Shown: in pieces, positions 6,209 to 13,676 of the stretch
Layout of the letters: each line of letters starts with the position of its first letter
Numbering within the stretch: position 1 is the first letter of the stretch
DNA from: Bacillota bacterium
Lineage (GTDB): Bacteria > Bacillota > Clostridia > Acetivibrionales > JAFADI01
Assembly: GCA_023424965.1 (NCBI GenBank)
Contig: JAFADI010000003.1
Coordinates: 1 to 17,774 of the forward strand
DNA length: 17,774 nt
Direction of reading: 5' to 3'
Notes under the pieces: model-generated
What the model was told of the DNA's origin: nothing
What the model saw: the letters and a program-made list of their open reading frames with translations, nothing else
Database searches by the model: none
Made by a program: the position numbers and the translations under genes

Positions 6209-7546
6209 TTATTCCTTCAAGGCTTTGTTTATTCCCTCATCCAATGACTTCATCACCGCTTCGGGAGCTTTTCCCTGTGTAAGCAGCTGCTCCAGTTCCT
6301 CGGTGAGTACCTGGTTGATTTTGCTCATTGCCGGCGAAGTAACAGCCTGGGCCATGTCTTCAGGAATTGTGGTGGCCTGGTCGACGAATACTTTCATTAA
6401 TTGCGGATCGGCGGAGTAATTGAGTTTATCGGCTGTAAGGGTTTTCCTTACAGGAAGGAAGAAGCCTTTTTCCACAAATGTTTTCATGCTTTCTTCCGAG
6501 ACCATGTATTGTACAAATGTAAGCGCCGCTTCCGGATTCTTGGCCTTTTTAAGTATTCCCAGGGCGTTTCCTCCCATGTCTGAAGCTGCTTCCTTGTCTT
6601 TTGGCATATATGTTGCACCGAACTTATAGTTTTTCATGTTCTTCTCAAAGTTGGATGCCATCCAGTTTCCTGTGATTACCATACCTGTCGTTCCCGTTGA
6701 GAACAGGTTGTTGATATCTTCGGTACCTTTGACACTGGTTCCTGCGGGAATCAGATTATCTTTTACAAAGCTCTGTGTCATTTTAAGCGTTTCCAATGCT
6801 TCGGGACTGTTAATGGCCGACTTGCTCAGATCGTCCGTGAGAAGCGCTCCGCCCTTCTGGTAGAGCAGGGGCAGCCATCTATAGCTGTTGCTTTTGGTCC
6901 AGTTGAATGAAAATCCATATTTTGCTCCTGCTTTTTCTTTTAACTGCTTCGCGATATCCAGGAACTGGTTCCAGGTCCAGGCGTCTTCGAGCTTATCCGG
7001 CGCCTTGATTCCCAGCTTCTCAAAGTAATCCTTGTTGTAGAAAACCGCCAGGGTGTCTGTATGTTGAGGTAGCGCATAGATGGCATTTTTATAGGATACC
7101 GCTTTCCAGACAGATGGAATAAAGTCTTTTCCATAATCCGCAGGCAATTTCTGCGTAATATCAAGCAGGACGCCGTTGCTGGAATATCTGCCGATTTGCT
7201 GGTATTGTATTCTTGTTGCGTCAGGGGCGTTGTTTGCCGCAATTCTTGTCTCAAGCTTGGTGTAAAAATCTTTGAAATCTCCGCCCTGCTTGTTGACTTT
7301 AATTCCCGGATTTTTCTCTTCGAACTGCTGTACAAGACCGTCAAAAGCTTCACTCTCCGCACCTGCGCTTGCCCAGTAGGTGAAATCAATGGTCACCGGC
7401 TCTGCCTTCGCCTCCGTCTTGGCCTCCTGCTTTGTCTCTGCTTTCGGCGCTTCCGCTTTGGGCACATCCGCTTTACCACATCCTGCCAACAATATTTGCA
7501 TAACCACGGCAAATACCATTAAAGCGCTGATAACTCTTTTCTTCAT
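6209..7546 (-). CDS. Extracellular sugar-binding lipoprotein of the ABC transporter (SBP family 1)
   Basis: A 445-residue solute-binding protein. It has a lipoprotein signal with lipobox LAGC (Cys 23), then a Lys/Ala/Glu/Pro-rich linker (about 24-48) that tethers it outside the membrane. The two-lobed binding domain begins at PVTIDFTYWASAG; the segments FEEKNPGIKV, NAPDATRIQYQQIG and VFYNKDYFEKLGIKAPD are typical of cluster-B sugar-binding proteins. The ATG overlaps the LacI stop as ATGA, with GGGGAGGA upstream, so its translation is probably coupled to the regulator gene. It delivers an oligosaccharide or glycoside to the two permeases; the neighbouring alpha-galactosidase suggests an alpha-galactoside. 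The ligand itself cannot be read from the sequence. Confidence 0.92.
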   Translation of the reverse strand: MKKRVISALMVFAVVMQILLAGCGKADVPKAEAPKAETKQEAKTEAKAEPVTIDFTYWASAGAESEAFDGLVQQFEEKNPGIKVNKQGGDFKDFYTKLETRIAANNAPDATRIQYQQIGRYSSNGVLLDITQKLPADYGKDFIPSVWKAVSYKNAIYALPQHTDTLAVFYNKDYFEKLGIKAPDKLEDAWTWNQFLDIAKQLKEKAGAKYGFSFNWTKSNSYRWLPLLYQKGGALLTDDLSKSAINSPEALETLKMTQSFVKDNLIPAGTSVKGTEDINNLFSTGTTGMVITGNWMASNFEKNMKNYKFGATYMPKDKEAASDMGGNALGILKKAKNPEAALTFVQYMVSEESMKTFVEKGFFLPVRKTLTADKLNYSADPQLMKVFVDQATTIPEDMAQAVTSPAMSKINQVLTEELEQLLTQGKAPEAVMKSLDEGINKALKE

Positions 7547-8607
7547 AAAAGTTTTCCTCCCCTTATTTGGTTTGTATTATTAAAGGTTTTCCACTCCTTT
7601 AATTCCGCACATGAATCCCTTGTAACCAGTTCTGTTGCAAGCACTTGAATTCTTGGAACCTCTTTCTTTTCTACAAGGCCCAGGATGGTTCTGCCTGAAG
7701 TCTCACCCAGGGAGCCGATGTTTTGCGATACCGTTGTAATGCCGGGCTCATAAAGGGCCCCGATGCTTATATTGTCATAGCCAATCACGGAGAAGTCTTT
7801 TGGGACAAGGAAGCCTTCGGACCGTATGGCCTTTATTGCGCCGATTGCCATGATATCGTTGGCACAAAAAATTGCGCTGTATTTTTTTATCCGGTCCATG
7901 TTCTTCTTTACCAGGTCAAAGGTGCTTTCACTGGTGTAGTTGCTCTCCAGTACGTCGCCCTCCGCAGCGTCACCCTCAATTAGCTTCCCGGCTTTAAGTG
8001 CTTTGTTAAAGCCTTCGATTTTCACCATGCTGCTGTAGCTGTTTCTGGCACCGCTAATGAACAGGATATTTCTGTGCCCCAGGCTCATCAGGTATTCCGT
8101 GGCCTTAAAGGCACCGTCCTCTTCGTTGTTATATACAAAAGCAATCCTGTCATTCTGAAAATGCTTGTTTACGATCAGCAAAGGCACCGTGCCGTTTATT
8201 TCTTCATAATAGCTTACCGGTAAGCTCTCTATGTTCGGCGTCACGATTACAATGCCGTCAACCTGTCTTGCAATATAGTTTTCAATGATTTTTTTCTCTT
8301 CTGCCCCTTTGCCTTCGCTGTTGGCAATAATAATGTTATAGCCCTTCAGCTTGCATTGATTGGCAATGCCCTCAATCACTTCGGAAAAAAACAAATTTGT
8401 AATGAAGGGTACAATGATTCCGATGGTATCGGTTTTCTTATTTACCAGGCCCCTGGCGATGGCGTTGGGCTTGAAATTCAATTTTTTTATAGCGGCTTCG
8501 ATGGTTTTCCTTGTCTTTTCTTTTACGGGATAGGAGTCATTGAGGTATCTCGATACCGTTGTAATCGACACTTTGGCTTCTCTGGCAACATCATTGATAT
8601 TTGACAT
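7543..8607 (-). CDS. LacI-family transcriptional regulator
   Basis: A 354-residue LacI/GalR regulator. The helix-turn-helix signature INDVAREAKVSITTVSRYLN (4-23) is followed by the hinge, with KPNAIARGLV at about residues 47-56. A periplasmic-binding-protein-like sensor domain (about 60-335) begins at TDTIGIIVPFITNLFFSEVI; CANDIMAIGAIKAI and FSVIGYDN are family hallmarks. The start is ATG with GGAGGTGA upstream. Its last codons overlap the binding-protein gene by four bases, so it is the first gene of the importer operon. Two palindromes of the LacI class lie 94-121 bases upstream (8701-8728), which suggests autoregulation; the GGTAA-type operators further upstream suggest a second layer. The inducer is likely the imported sugar or a breakdown product. 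Confidence 0.92.
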   Translation of the reverse strand: MSNINDVAREAKVSITTVSRYLNDSYPVKEKTRKTIEAAIKKLNFKPNAIARGLVNKKTDTIGIIVPFITNLFFSEVIEGIANQCKLKGYNIIIANSEGKGAEEKKIIENYIARQVDGIVIVTPNIESLPVSYYEEINGTVPLLIVNKHFQNDRIAFVYNNEEDGAFKATEYLMSLGHRNILFISGARNSYSSMVKIEGFNKALKAGKLIEGDAAEGDVLESNYTSESTFDLVKKNMDRIKKYSAIFCANDIMAIGAIKAIRSEGFLVPKDFSVIGYDNISIGALYEPGITTVSQNIGSLGETSGRTILGLVEKKEVPRIQVLATELVTRDSCAELKEWKTFNNTNQIRGGKLL

Positions 8608-8700
8608 TGATTCACCTCCACGTTATGTGTTAATGCCCGGCAAGGCCTGCTTTCAATCCTTTTTGACAGTTTTCGAACATTCTGTTACGGGGATTGAATA

Positions 8701-8728
8701 CGAAAGCGCTTTCGCGAAAACGTTTTCG
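8701..8728. promoter_or_regulatory. Tandem LacI-family operators
   Basis: Two perfect 14-bp palindromes lie back to back: CGAAAGCGCTTTCG (8701-8714) and CGAAAACGTTTTCG (8715-8728). Both have the central CG and AAA/TTT arms typical of LacI-family sites. They differ from the CcpA cre consensus at the outer T/A positions (C and G here), so the local LacI protein is the likelier ligand. Confidence 0.7.
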
Positions 8729-8818
8729 TATCGGGCCCACATTCAAGCTCATATGGAACCAGTACAATTCCCTTTAAAGCTCGCTTTCCCATGTATTCTG
8801 TCAGAGTGTTCGGCATAT

Positions 8819-8837
8819 TGGTAATGTGGCATTACCA
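8819..8837. promoter_or_regulatory. Composite operator O3, distal leader of the LacI-importer operon
   Basis: TGGTAATG (8819-8826) joins TGGCATTACCA (8827-8837). As a whole it is a perfect inverted repeat with arms TGGTAAT and ATTACCA around GTGGC. A weak minus-strand -10 box (TATAAG, 8838-8843) abuts it, so it could also cover the start of a second promoter. Confidence 0.7.
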
Positions 8838-8961
8838 CTTATATTGAAAATATGTAATATTATTGATCTATATGTGTTCATATTGCTTCATTTTTGGGCT
8901 TGAATTTCATGAAAATTATTTTTATGCTCTCGACGGAACGTAACTAACTGTTGTCCAATCA

Positions 8962-8980
8962 CGGTAAGGTGGTATTACCT
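8962..8980. promoter_or_regulatory. Composite operator O4 at the LacI-importer promoter
   Basis: CGGTAAGG (8962-8969) joins TGGTATTACCT (8970-8980), the fourth copy of the composite site, with both outer bases changed from the consensus. It begins about 9 bases downstream of the predicted start of the promoter at 8996-9024, the same placement as O1, which fits repression. Confidence 0.68.
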
Positions 8981-8995
8981 CTTTCTCACGATTTG

Positions 8996-9024
8996 ATTCT
9001 AACACGGAAAAATATGTTTGTCAA
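8996..9024 (-). promoter_or_regulatory. Sigma-A promoter of the LacI-importer-alpha-galactosidase operon
   Basis: On the minus strand, a perfect TTGACA (9019-9024) and TAGAAT (8996-9001) are separated by 17 bases. Transcription from about 8989 would give a leader of about 380 bases before lacI, passing O4, O3 and the tandem LacI boxes. Confidence 0.72.
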
Positions 9025-9381
9025 TTGAATTATGAAAAGGAAATCTGCAACAGCCTCCCCATGCCGGAATGCTTGGAAATCATATAACAGACGTTTTTAA
9101 ACTTCCTGCGTATTCTATACTGGAAGCAGGCCATTAAGCTGCAGATCTTGTAAAGAGGTTCTTTTGTTTATCATAACTACTTTTACATATTCATGGTCAA
9201 TATCGTTTTCATCGGATTGGGGATTTCTGCAGTGGAGATGGGGCAACCCCCAATATTATCTGATTATTGCCGCAGTGAACCTTGTATTCTGGATGATTCC
9301 GGCCCGGCAAAGCTATAACATTACAAAAAATTGTGATACTATTGGATTGAATAGAAAAATCAAACCGCTAAAGGTGACGTG
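9025..9381. other. Intergenic stretch before the two-component operon, with a doubtful small reading frame
   Basis: This stretch has no confident gene. A TTG-started frame of 72 codons (9164-9382, plus) follows AAAGAGG and encodes a Trp-rich peptide with one likely membrane segment (YYLIIAAVNLVFWMIP); its stop overlaps the response-regulator start. I recognise no family, and it crosses a likely promoter element, an extended -10 TGTGATACT at about 9332-9340. It may be a small membrane protein, a remnant, or chance. Confidence 0.3.
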
Positions 9382-10065
9382 ATGAATCAAAAAATACTGG
9401 TGGTAGATGATGAAAAGAGCATCGCCGACGCAATGGCATACGCCTTGAGGAGAGAGGGCTTCACGGTAGAAGCTGCTTATGACGGGGAAGAAGCTTTAAA
9501 GAAATTTGACCTGTTTAAACCCGACGCAATGATTCTTGATGTCATGCTGCCGGGCATAGATGGCTACGAAGTGCTGAAAAAGCTGGAAAACAAGACGCCG
9601 GTGGGCATCATCATGCTGACGGCGAAGGAGGATATCGTAAACAAAGTGCTGGGCCTGGAATTGGGGGCGGACGACTATATCACCAAGCCCTTTGATATGC
9701 GGGAACTGCTTGCACGGCTCAAATCCCTGCTAAGGCGCTTGCAGATGAAAGCGGGAGAACAGGTACAGGCTGAAGTCCGTATAAAGGGACTGACGCTCAA
9801 TTTGCAGCAGAGAAAGGCCGTTGCCGGTGAGCAGGTGCTGGACCTGACGCCCAAGGAATTTGACCTGCTGGCACTTCTGGCCGCCAACCCTGAACGGGTT
9901 TATTCAAGGGACCAGCTTTTGGACTCCATATGGGGTATGGAATATATCGGCGGTACCCGGACGGTGGATATACACATCCAGCGGGTGAGAAAAAAACTGG
10001 GCCCCGGTCTTCACGATATCCTGCAGACGATACACGGAGTGGGCTATAAAGCTTCCGGCGGGTAA
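9382..10065 (+). CDS. OmpR/PhoB-family response regulator
   Basis: A 227-residue response regulator. The receiver domain (1-120) has acidic residues D9 and D10 (VVDDE), the phospho-acceptor D53 (MILDVMLPGIDGYE), T80 (IIMLTAKE) and K102 (YITKPFD). The C-terminal winged-helix DNA-binding domain (about 130-227) shows LTPKEFDLLALLAANP and VDIHIQRVRKKL, hallmarks of the OmpR class. I chose ATG at 9382, with AAGGTGA upstream, over the GTG one codon earlier. It is followed four bases later by the histidine kinase, so the two form a two-component pair. Its target genes are not identifiable here. Confidence 0.95.
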   Translation: MNQKILVVDDEKSIADAMAYALRREGFTVEAAYDGEEALKKFDLFKPDAMILDVMLPGIDGYEVLKKLENKTPVGIIMLTAKEDIVNKVLGLELGADDYITKPFDMRELLARLKSLLRRLQMKAGEQVQAEVRIKGLTLNLQQRKAVAGEQVLDLTPKEFDLLALLAANPERVYSRDQLLDSIWGMEYIGGTRTVDIHIQRVRKKLGPGLHDILQTIHGVGYKASGG

Positions 10066-10069
10066 TGGA

Positions 10070-11548
10070 ATGGTGGCGGCGGATATGAGAATAAGCATAA
10101 AAATCAAATTCAGTGTTTTCCTGGCGGCGCTTTTGCTGCTCACGGTGGCAATATTAAGCATCCTGGTGCTGGATGGGATAAAAAAGGATCAACAGGTGCA
10201 GTATGAAGCTTTTTTAGCACAGCAGGCCAGGACGGCGAATTTGTATTTCATCCAGTTGAGTCTTGGTGAATCCTCGGTGATGCCCGAAAGCTTTTTAACC
10301 TCCGGGGGAAACAAGCTGGCAGAGCAATTGGGCAGGGTCATCGGGCAGTTGACCGTGCTGTACGACAAAAACGGAAAGAAAATTGGGGAATCGGTGGCCA
10401 AAAGCGAAACCGGCAGTGTGGAAAAAACCCTTTCTTTTGCGCTGCAAAATAAAATTGCCTATCAGGTGGAGGGGGACTCCCTTTATTACCTGGCGCCATT
10501 AACGGTAGGCAGCGAACAGGTAGGCGTGGTGCAACTTTATTATTCGCTGGCGAGAAATCTTGAATTCTATCATTACATCCGCACGCTCTTTGTTTATATC
10601 GGTGCCGGTGTTTTCATTCTCAGCTTCATGCTGGGATATTTTTATTTCAATTCCTTTGCCAACGGGATTTTAAAGCTGAAGAATATGGCCGACCGGATCC
10701 GGCTGGGCCAATACGAGATAGAGATCCCGCGCCGGAGAGACGAACTGGGAAAGCTGGGGGAAGGAATTTACGACATGAGCAGGCAGATCGTAAAAACCAT
10801 CGGGGATATGCAGGCCGAGCAGCAAAAGCTTACATTGGCGGTTGCCAAGCTTTCTCAACTGGAAAAACAGCAGAAGCAGTTTATCGGAAATGTTACCCAT
10901 GAATTCAAAACACCGCTGACCTCCGTCAAAGCCTATATCGACCTTCTGGAAATGTATCCCGATGATGCGGAACTGCGGGAAACGGCAAGGGTCAATATCA
11001 AGCGGGAGACCGAGCGGTTGTATGAGATGGTGGACAAGGTTTTGCAACTGTCTGCCCTGGAAAAATATGATTTTGAATACACCCTGGAAAAAATCGACGT
11101 ACGGCAGATCATCCTCCAGGTTTGCAGCAGCCTGAAAGGAAAGATGGAGAAATTCGGAATTCAATTGGAGACCCATCTCACAGAGGCGTTTATCCAGGCC
11201 GACAAAGAAAACATGGTCATCATCCTTGTCAACCTTTTGGACAATGCCATCAAATACAACAAGGCCCGGGGCAGCATTCGAATAAAAAATTATGCGGTAG
11301 GCTCCAGCGTATTTGTTGAAATCAGCGATACCGGCATCGGTATGCCGGCGGAGGCCGAATCTAAAATCTTTGAGCCCTTTTACACCGTGGACAAAAACCG
11401 TTCCCGGCAGAGCGGCGGTGCCGGCTTGGGCCTGTCCCTCGTCAAAAAACTTGTGGAAAAGCAAGGAGGAACGGTTGCATTGGTTGAAACCGGCCCTTCA
11501 GGCTCAACCTTCCACTTGTGCTTCCCCTCCTATGAAAAAGACAAATAA
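10070..11548 (+). CDS. Membrane sensor histidine kinase
   Basis: A 492-residue kinase. The first membrane helix spans about 13-35, an extracellular sensor domain about 36-168, and the second membrane helix about 172-195. A HAMP linker follows (about 196-250: NGILKLKNMADRIRLGQYE). The HisKA box is FIGNVTHEFKTPLTS with phospho-accepting H277. The ATPase domain has the N box DNAIKYN (391-397), G1 DTGIGMP (420-426) and G2 GGAGLGLSLVKK (449-460). Two starts are possible: ATG at 10070, four bases after the regulator stop, and ATG at 10085, giving MRISIKIKF; neither has a clear ribosome binding site. The extracellular domain resembles the small PAS-like sensor fold, but the signal is unknown. The downstream lipoprotein may modulate it. 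Confidence 0.93.
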   Translation: MVAADMRISIKIKFSVFLAALLLLTVAILSILVLDGIKKDQQVQYEAFLAQQARTANLYFIQLSLGESSVMPESFLTSGGNKLAEQLGRVIGQLTVLYDKNGKKIGESVAKSETGSVEKTLSFALQNKIAYQVEGDSLYYLAPLTVGSEQVGVVQLYYSLARNLEFYHYIRTLFVYIGAGVFILSFMLGYFYFNSFANGILKLKNMADRIRLGQYEIEIPRRRDELGKLGEGIYDMSRQIVKTIGDMQAEQQKLTLAVAKLSQLEKQQKQFIGNVTHEFKTPLTSVKAYIDLLEMYPDDAELRETARVNIKRETERLYEMVDKVLQLSALEKYDFEYTLEKIDVRQIILQVCSSLKGKMEKFGIQLETHLTEAFIQADKENMVIILVNLLDNAIKYNKARGSIRIKNYAVGSSVFVEISDTGIGMPAEAESKIFEPFYTVDKNRSRQSGGAGLGLSLVKKLVEKQGGTVALVETGPSGSTFHLCFPSYEKDK

Positions 11549-11624
11549 GTTTACAATTTTGAAACATACGGTTATATTTCCGATACAAAACCCTGGTAAG
11601 ATAAAGTTAAGGAGGCGATGCAAC

Positions 11625-12728
11625 ATGAAAAAGATAAACGCGGCAAGAATCGCAGCAGTCCTGGCAGTCCTACTGACTTTTACCGCCTGCGGCACCCCGC
11701 AGGAAGGGGACAGAACGGTAATCAAAGAACCGGGCAAAACCATTACCGTCATTGAAAATGAAAACACCGGGGTCGAACCCCCCCCTGTTTCCGTCGAAAA
11801 AATTGATAAATACGAGGGAATGGAAATTACCGACTGGTTTGATGAACAGACCGTCGTTCTGGCAAAGGAAAACCGTGAGCTCGAAAAAATGAGCCTCTTG
11901 GAAAATGCGGAGTTCTATCCCAGAAGCTTATACCTGTACAACCTGGATACCAAAGAATACAAAACAGTAAAAGCGCAAAAGAATATGTTTCTCGGCGGAG
12001 CCACCCTGTCTCCCGACAAAAAGCACCTGTTGTACTACGAATATTCCATCGGAGATACCGCCCATTACCTGATGAGCCTGGACGGTGGGGAAAAATCCCC
12101 CGTAGCCGGGGATATTCTCAGGACCGCCTATACGGCCGAGTGGGCCGACGCCCAAAATGTGATCGGTGCTTCCTATGCCGGAGGGGCTTATATGGCCGAC
12201 ACGTCCAGGAAGATCACGCGGGTTGCCGGGCTCCAGGAGGAGCAATTGTTCACGGTGCGGAAAATACAGGATAAAATCTATTATATAACGGAGGTCCCTT
12301 CCTTCCAGCTCTATGTGCTGAATCCGGCAACGGGGGGAAAAAAGAATCTGAAGGTGGAAAATGCGGATGGAATCACCCCCTCACCCGATGGAAAGCAGAT
12401 GCTGGTTTCTCAAAGGCTGGGATCCACACGAAGGCTTGTCCTTGCTGATGCCGAGGGAAATATCTCGAAGACCCTCGCAGAGGGCACGGAGGTAACGGGA
12501 GCTTCCTGGTCTCCCGACCAGCGTCTGATCGCCTACCGGCTCCAGTCCGTCGTCAATGGCGCCACCAGCAGCGGCCTCTACCTGTACGACCTGTTAACCG
12601 GCAAGTCCACGCAAATTGCGGTGAATACAGGAGATGCCGGAGTCAGCTGGAGCCCCTCCGGTAAAAAAATTGCCGTTACGGAGCTGGATGGAAGAAACTA
12701 CAACAGCAGCATCATTTACTTGAAATAG
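11625..12728 (+). CDS. Lipoprotein with TolB/WD40-like beta-propeller repeats
   Basis: A 367-residue lipoprotein. The signal peptide ends in lipobox FTAC (Cys 22); a Pro-rich linker runs to about residue 60. The rest is a probable beta propeller with repeated blades ending in SPD/SPS signatures: TLSPDKKHLLYY, ITPSPDGKQMLVS, ASWSPDQRLIAYR and VSWSPSGKKIAVT, like the PD40 repeats of TolB. Translation starts at ATG 11625 with AAGGAGG at 11609-11615; the same frame is open further upstream, but only as a shadow of the kinase gene. It lies 76 bases after the kinase stop and before a strong terminator, so it is the third gene of the signalling operon. It may bind an envelope ligand or partner and tune the kinase; that role is inferred from position only. 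Confidence 0.8.
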   Translation: MKKINAARIAAVLAVLLTFTACGTPQEGDRTVIKEPGKTITVIENENTGVEPPPVSVEKIDKYEGMEITDWFDEQTVVLAKENRELEKMSLLENAEFYPRSLYLYNLDTKEYKTVKAQKNMFLGGATLSPDKKHLLYYEYSIGDTAHYLMSLDGGEKSPVAGDILRTAYTAEWADAQNVIGASYAGGAYMADTSRKITRVAGLQEEQLFTVRKIQDKIYYITEVPSFQLYVLNPATGGKKNLKVENADGITPSPDGKQMLVSQRLGSTRRLVLADAEGNISKTLAEGTEVTGASWSPDQRLIAYRLQSVVNGATSSGLYLYDLLTGKSTQIAVNTGDAGVSWSPSGKKIAVTELDGRNYNSSIIYLK

Positions 12729-12765
12729 GGCAAGGAACTTTGTTTCCGATGCCAGGATGTGCACT

Positions 12766-12793
12766 AAAAAGGGGCTGCAGCAGTCCCTTTTTT
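12766..12793. terminator. Bidirectional Rho-independent terminator
   Basis: AAAAAGGG (12766-12773) pairs with CCCTTTTT (12785-12792) around a loop containing GCTGCAGC. A-runs and T-runs flank it on both sides, so it can end the plus-strand lipoprotein operon and the minus-strand DUF429 gene, whose stop is three bases away. Confidence 0.85.
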
Positions 12794-12796
12794 GCG

Positions 12797-13522
12797 TTAT
12801 ATTTTATTAAACACCGTTATCTGCATGTTCAACCCCGTTCTGTCCTGGCAAGGAGTGTGGGGTATGGTTTTAAAACCCCATTCCAGCCCCAACCTCCCGG
12901 CAATAGAAAGGCAGAGCGCATCCACCACATCGTCCGTTTTCTTTCTGAACCTATTTTGCTTCAGGTATGCATCGACCACTTTCTGAGAATCCGGAAAATA
13001 GCCCTTCAGAATGCCAAGCCGGCTTTCAATCCCTCCCTCTTTCAGCTTGCTGTCATCGAGGGAGTTTTGTCCGTTCAATAAATAGAAGCAGTATTCGGGA
13101 TGACTTTCCAGCAATCTGTTTTTCCACCGGGGGTGCTCCTGGAGGAAGTTGTCCACCTGCTTTATGGCTTTGCACAGTGCCATGCTTACGGGAGTTTGCC
13201 TCGCGCCCAGTTCCCTGTTCAATTCCCACGCCCTCCGGGTATCCGGCGCATGGACAATCTGCCTGAAGGGTGTGTTGAAAACGCTGGAGGATTTCTTGCC
13301 CAGCCTTGCTCTCAGCTCATTGTCCGGCCGTTTTAAGAATTCATCCCTGCTCTCGGGAAGTCCGATGGGAATGTCGATGAGCAAAGCATCTGCGGCAGGA
13401 TATTTGTCACATATCTCATCAATGGTTTTGTATTTGCCTACCTCAAAGGCTTCACCGGAAATTGCCACGGCAATCCACTCCCCCTTGCAGCCGTCCACTC
13501 CCACACTTATGTAATCACCCAT
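12797..13522 (-). CDS. DUF429 family protein (predicted RNase H-like fold)
   Basis: A 241-residue protein of the DUF429 family. The N terminus, YISVGVDGCKGEWIAVA, and the strand ADALLIDIPIGLPE each carry an Asp (D10 and about D50). A late KKTDDVVDALCLSIAGRL helix adds more acidic residues; together they resemble the metal-binding acids of RNase H/resolvase-like nucleases. TPFRQIVH and SHPEYCFYLLNG are further conserved-looking blocks. The biochemical role of this family is not established. I chose ATG at 13522, preceded by GGGAGAGGGG; an in-frame TTG at 13543 lies before that site and is unlikely. It is transcribed alone and ends at a terminator shared with the signalling operon. Confidence 0.8.
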   Translation of the reverse strand: MGDYISVGVDGCKGEWIAVAISGEAFEVGKYKTIDEICDKYPAADALLIDIPIGLPESRDEFLKRPDNELRARLGKKSSSVFNTPFRQIVHAPDTRRAWELNRELGARQTPVSMALCKAIKQVDNFLQEHPRWKNRLLESHPEYCFYLLNGQNSLDDSKLKEGGIESRLGILKGYFPDSQKVVDAYLKQNRFRKKTDDVVDALCLSIAGRLGLEWGFKTIPHTPCQDRTGLNMQITVFNKI

Positions 13523-13676
13523 CGTTTCAGTCCCCTCTCCCAATCAACTCTGATTATATCCAGTCCGGCCCACAAACGCAATGTCGCAAGCGGCAGGGAA
13601 ATCCGGCGGAAGCGTTACGGGACTGAATTCCCGGATAATTGTCAATAATAATAAAAAAACGCAGGGGTAAACAGAA

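Noticed and set aside
8211..8226. Perfect 16-bp palindrome AGCTTACCGGTAAGCT inside the LacI gene
   Set aside because: It lies within coding sequence, does not share the composite-operator layout, and one such palindrome in a window of this size is compatible with chance.
8701..8728. CcpA catabolite-repression (cre) site
   Set aside because: The core resembles cre, but the outer T and A of the consensus are C and G in both palindromes, and a local LacI regulator gives a simpler explanation. Binding by CcpA is not excluded.
9164..9382. A confident 72-residue membrane protein gene
   Set aside because: It has a plausible ribosome binding site and one hydrophobic segment, but a TTG start, unusual Trp content, no recognised family and overlap with a likely promoter. 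I kept it only as a doubtful frame in the intergenic entry.
11313..11624. N-terminal extension of the propeller lipoprotein into the kinase gene
   Set aside because: The open frame overlaps the kinase catalytic region; a signal peptide and a strong AAGGAGG site mark the start at 11625.
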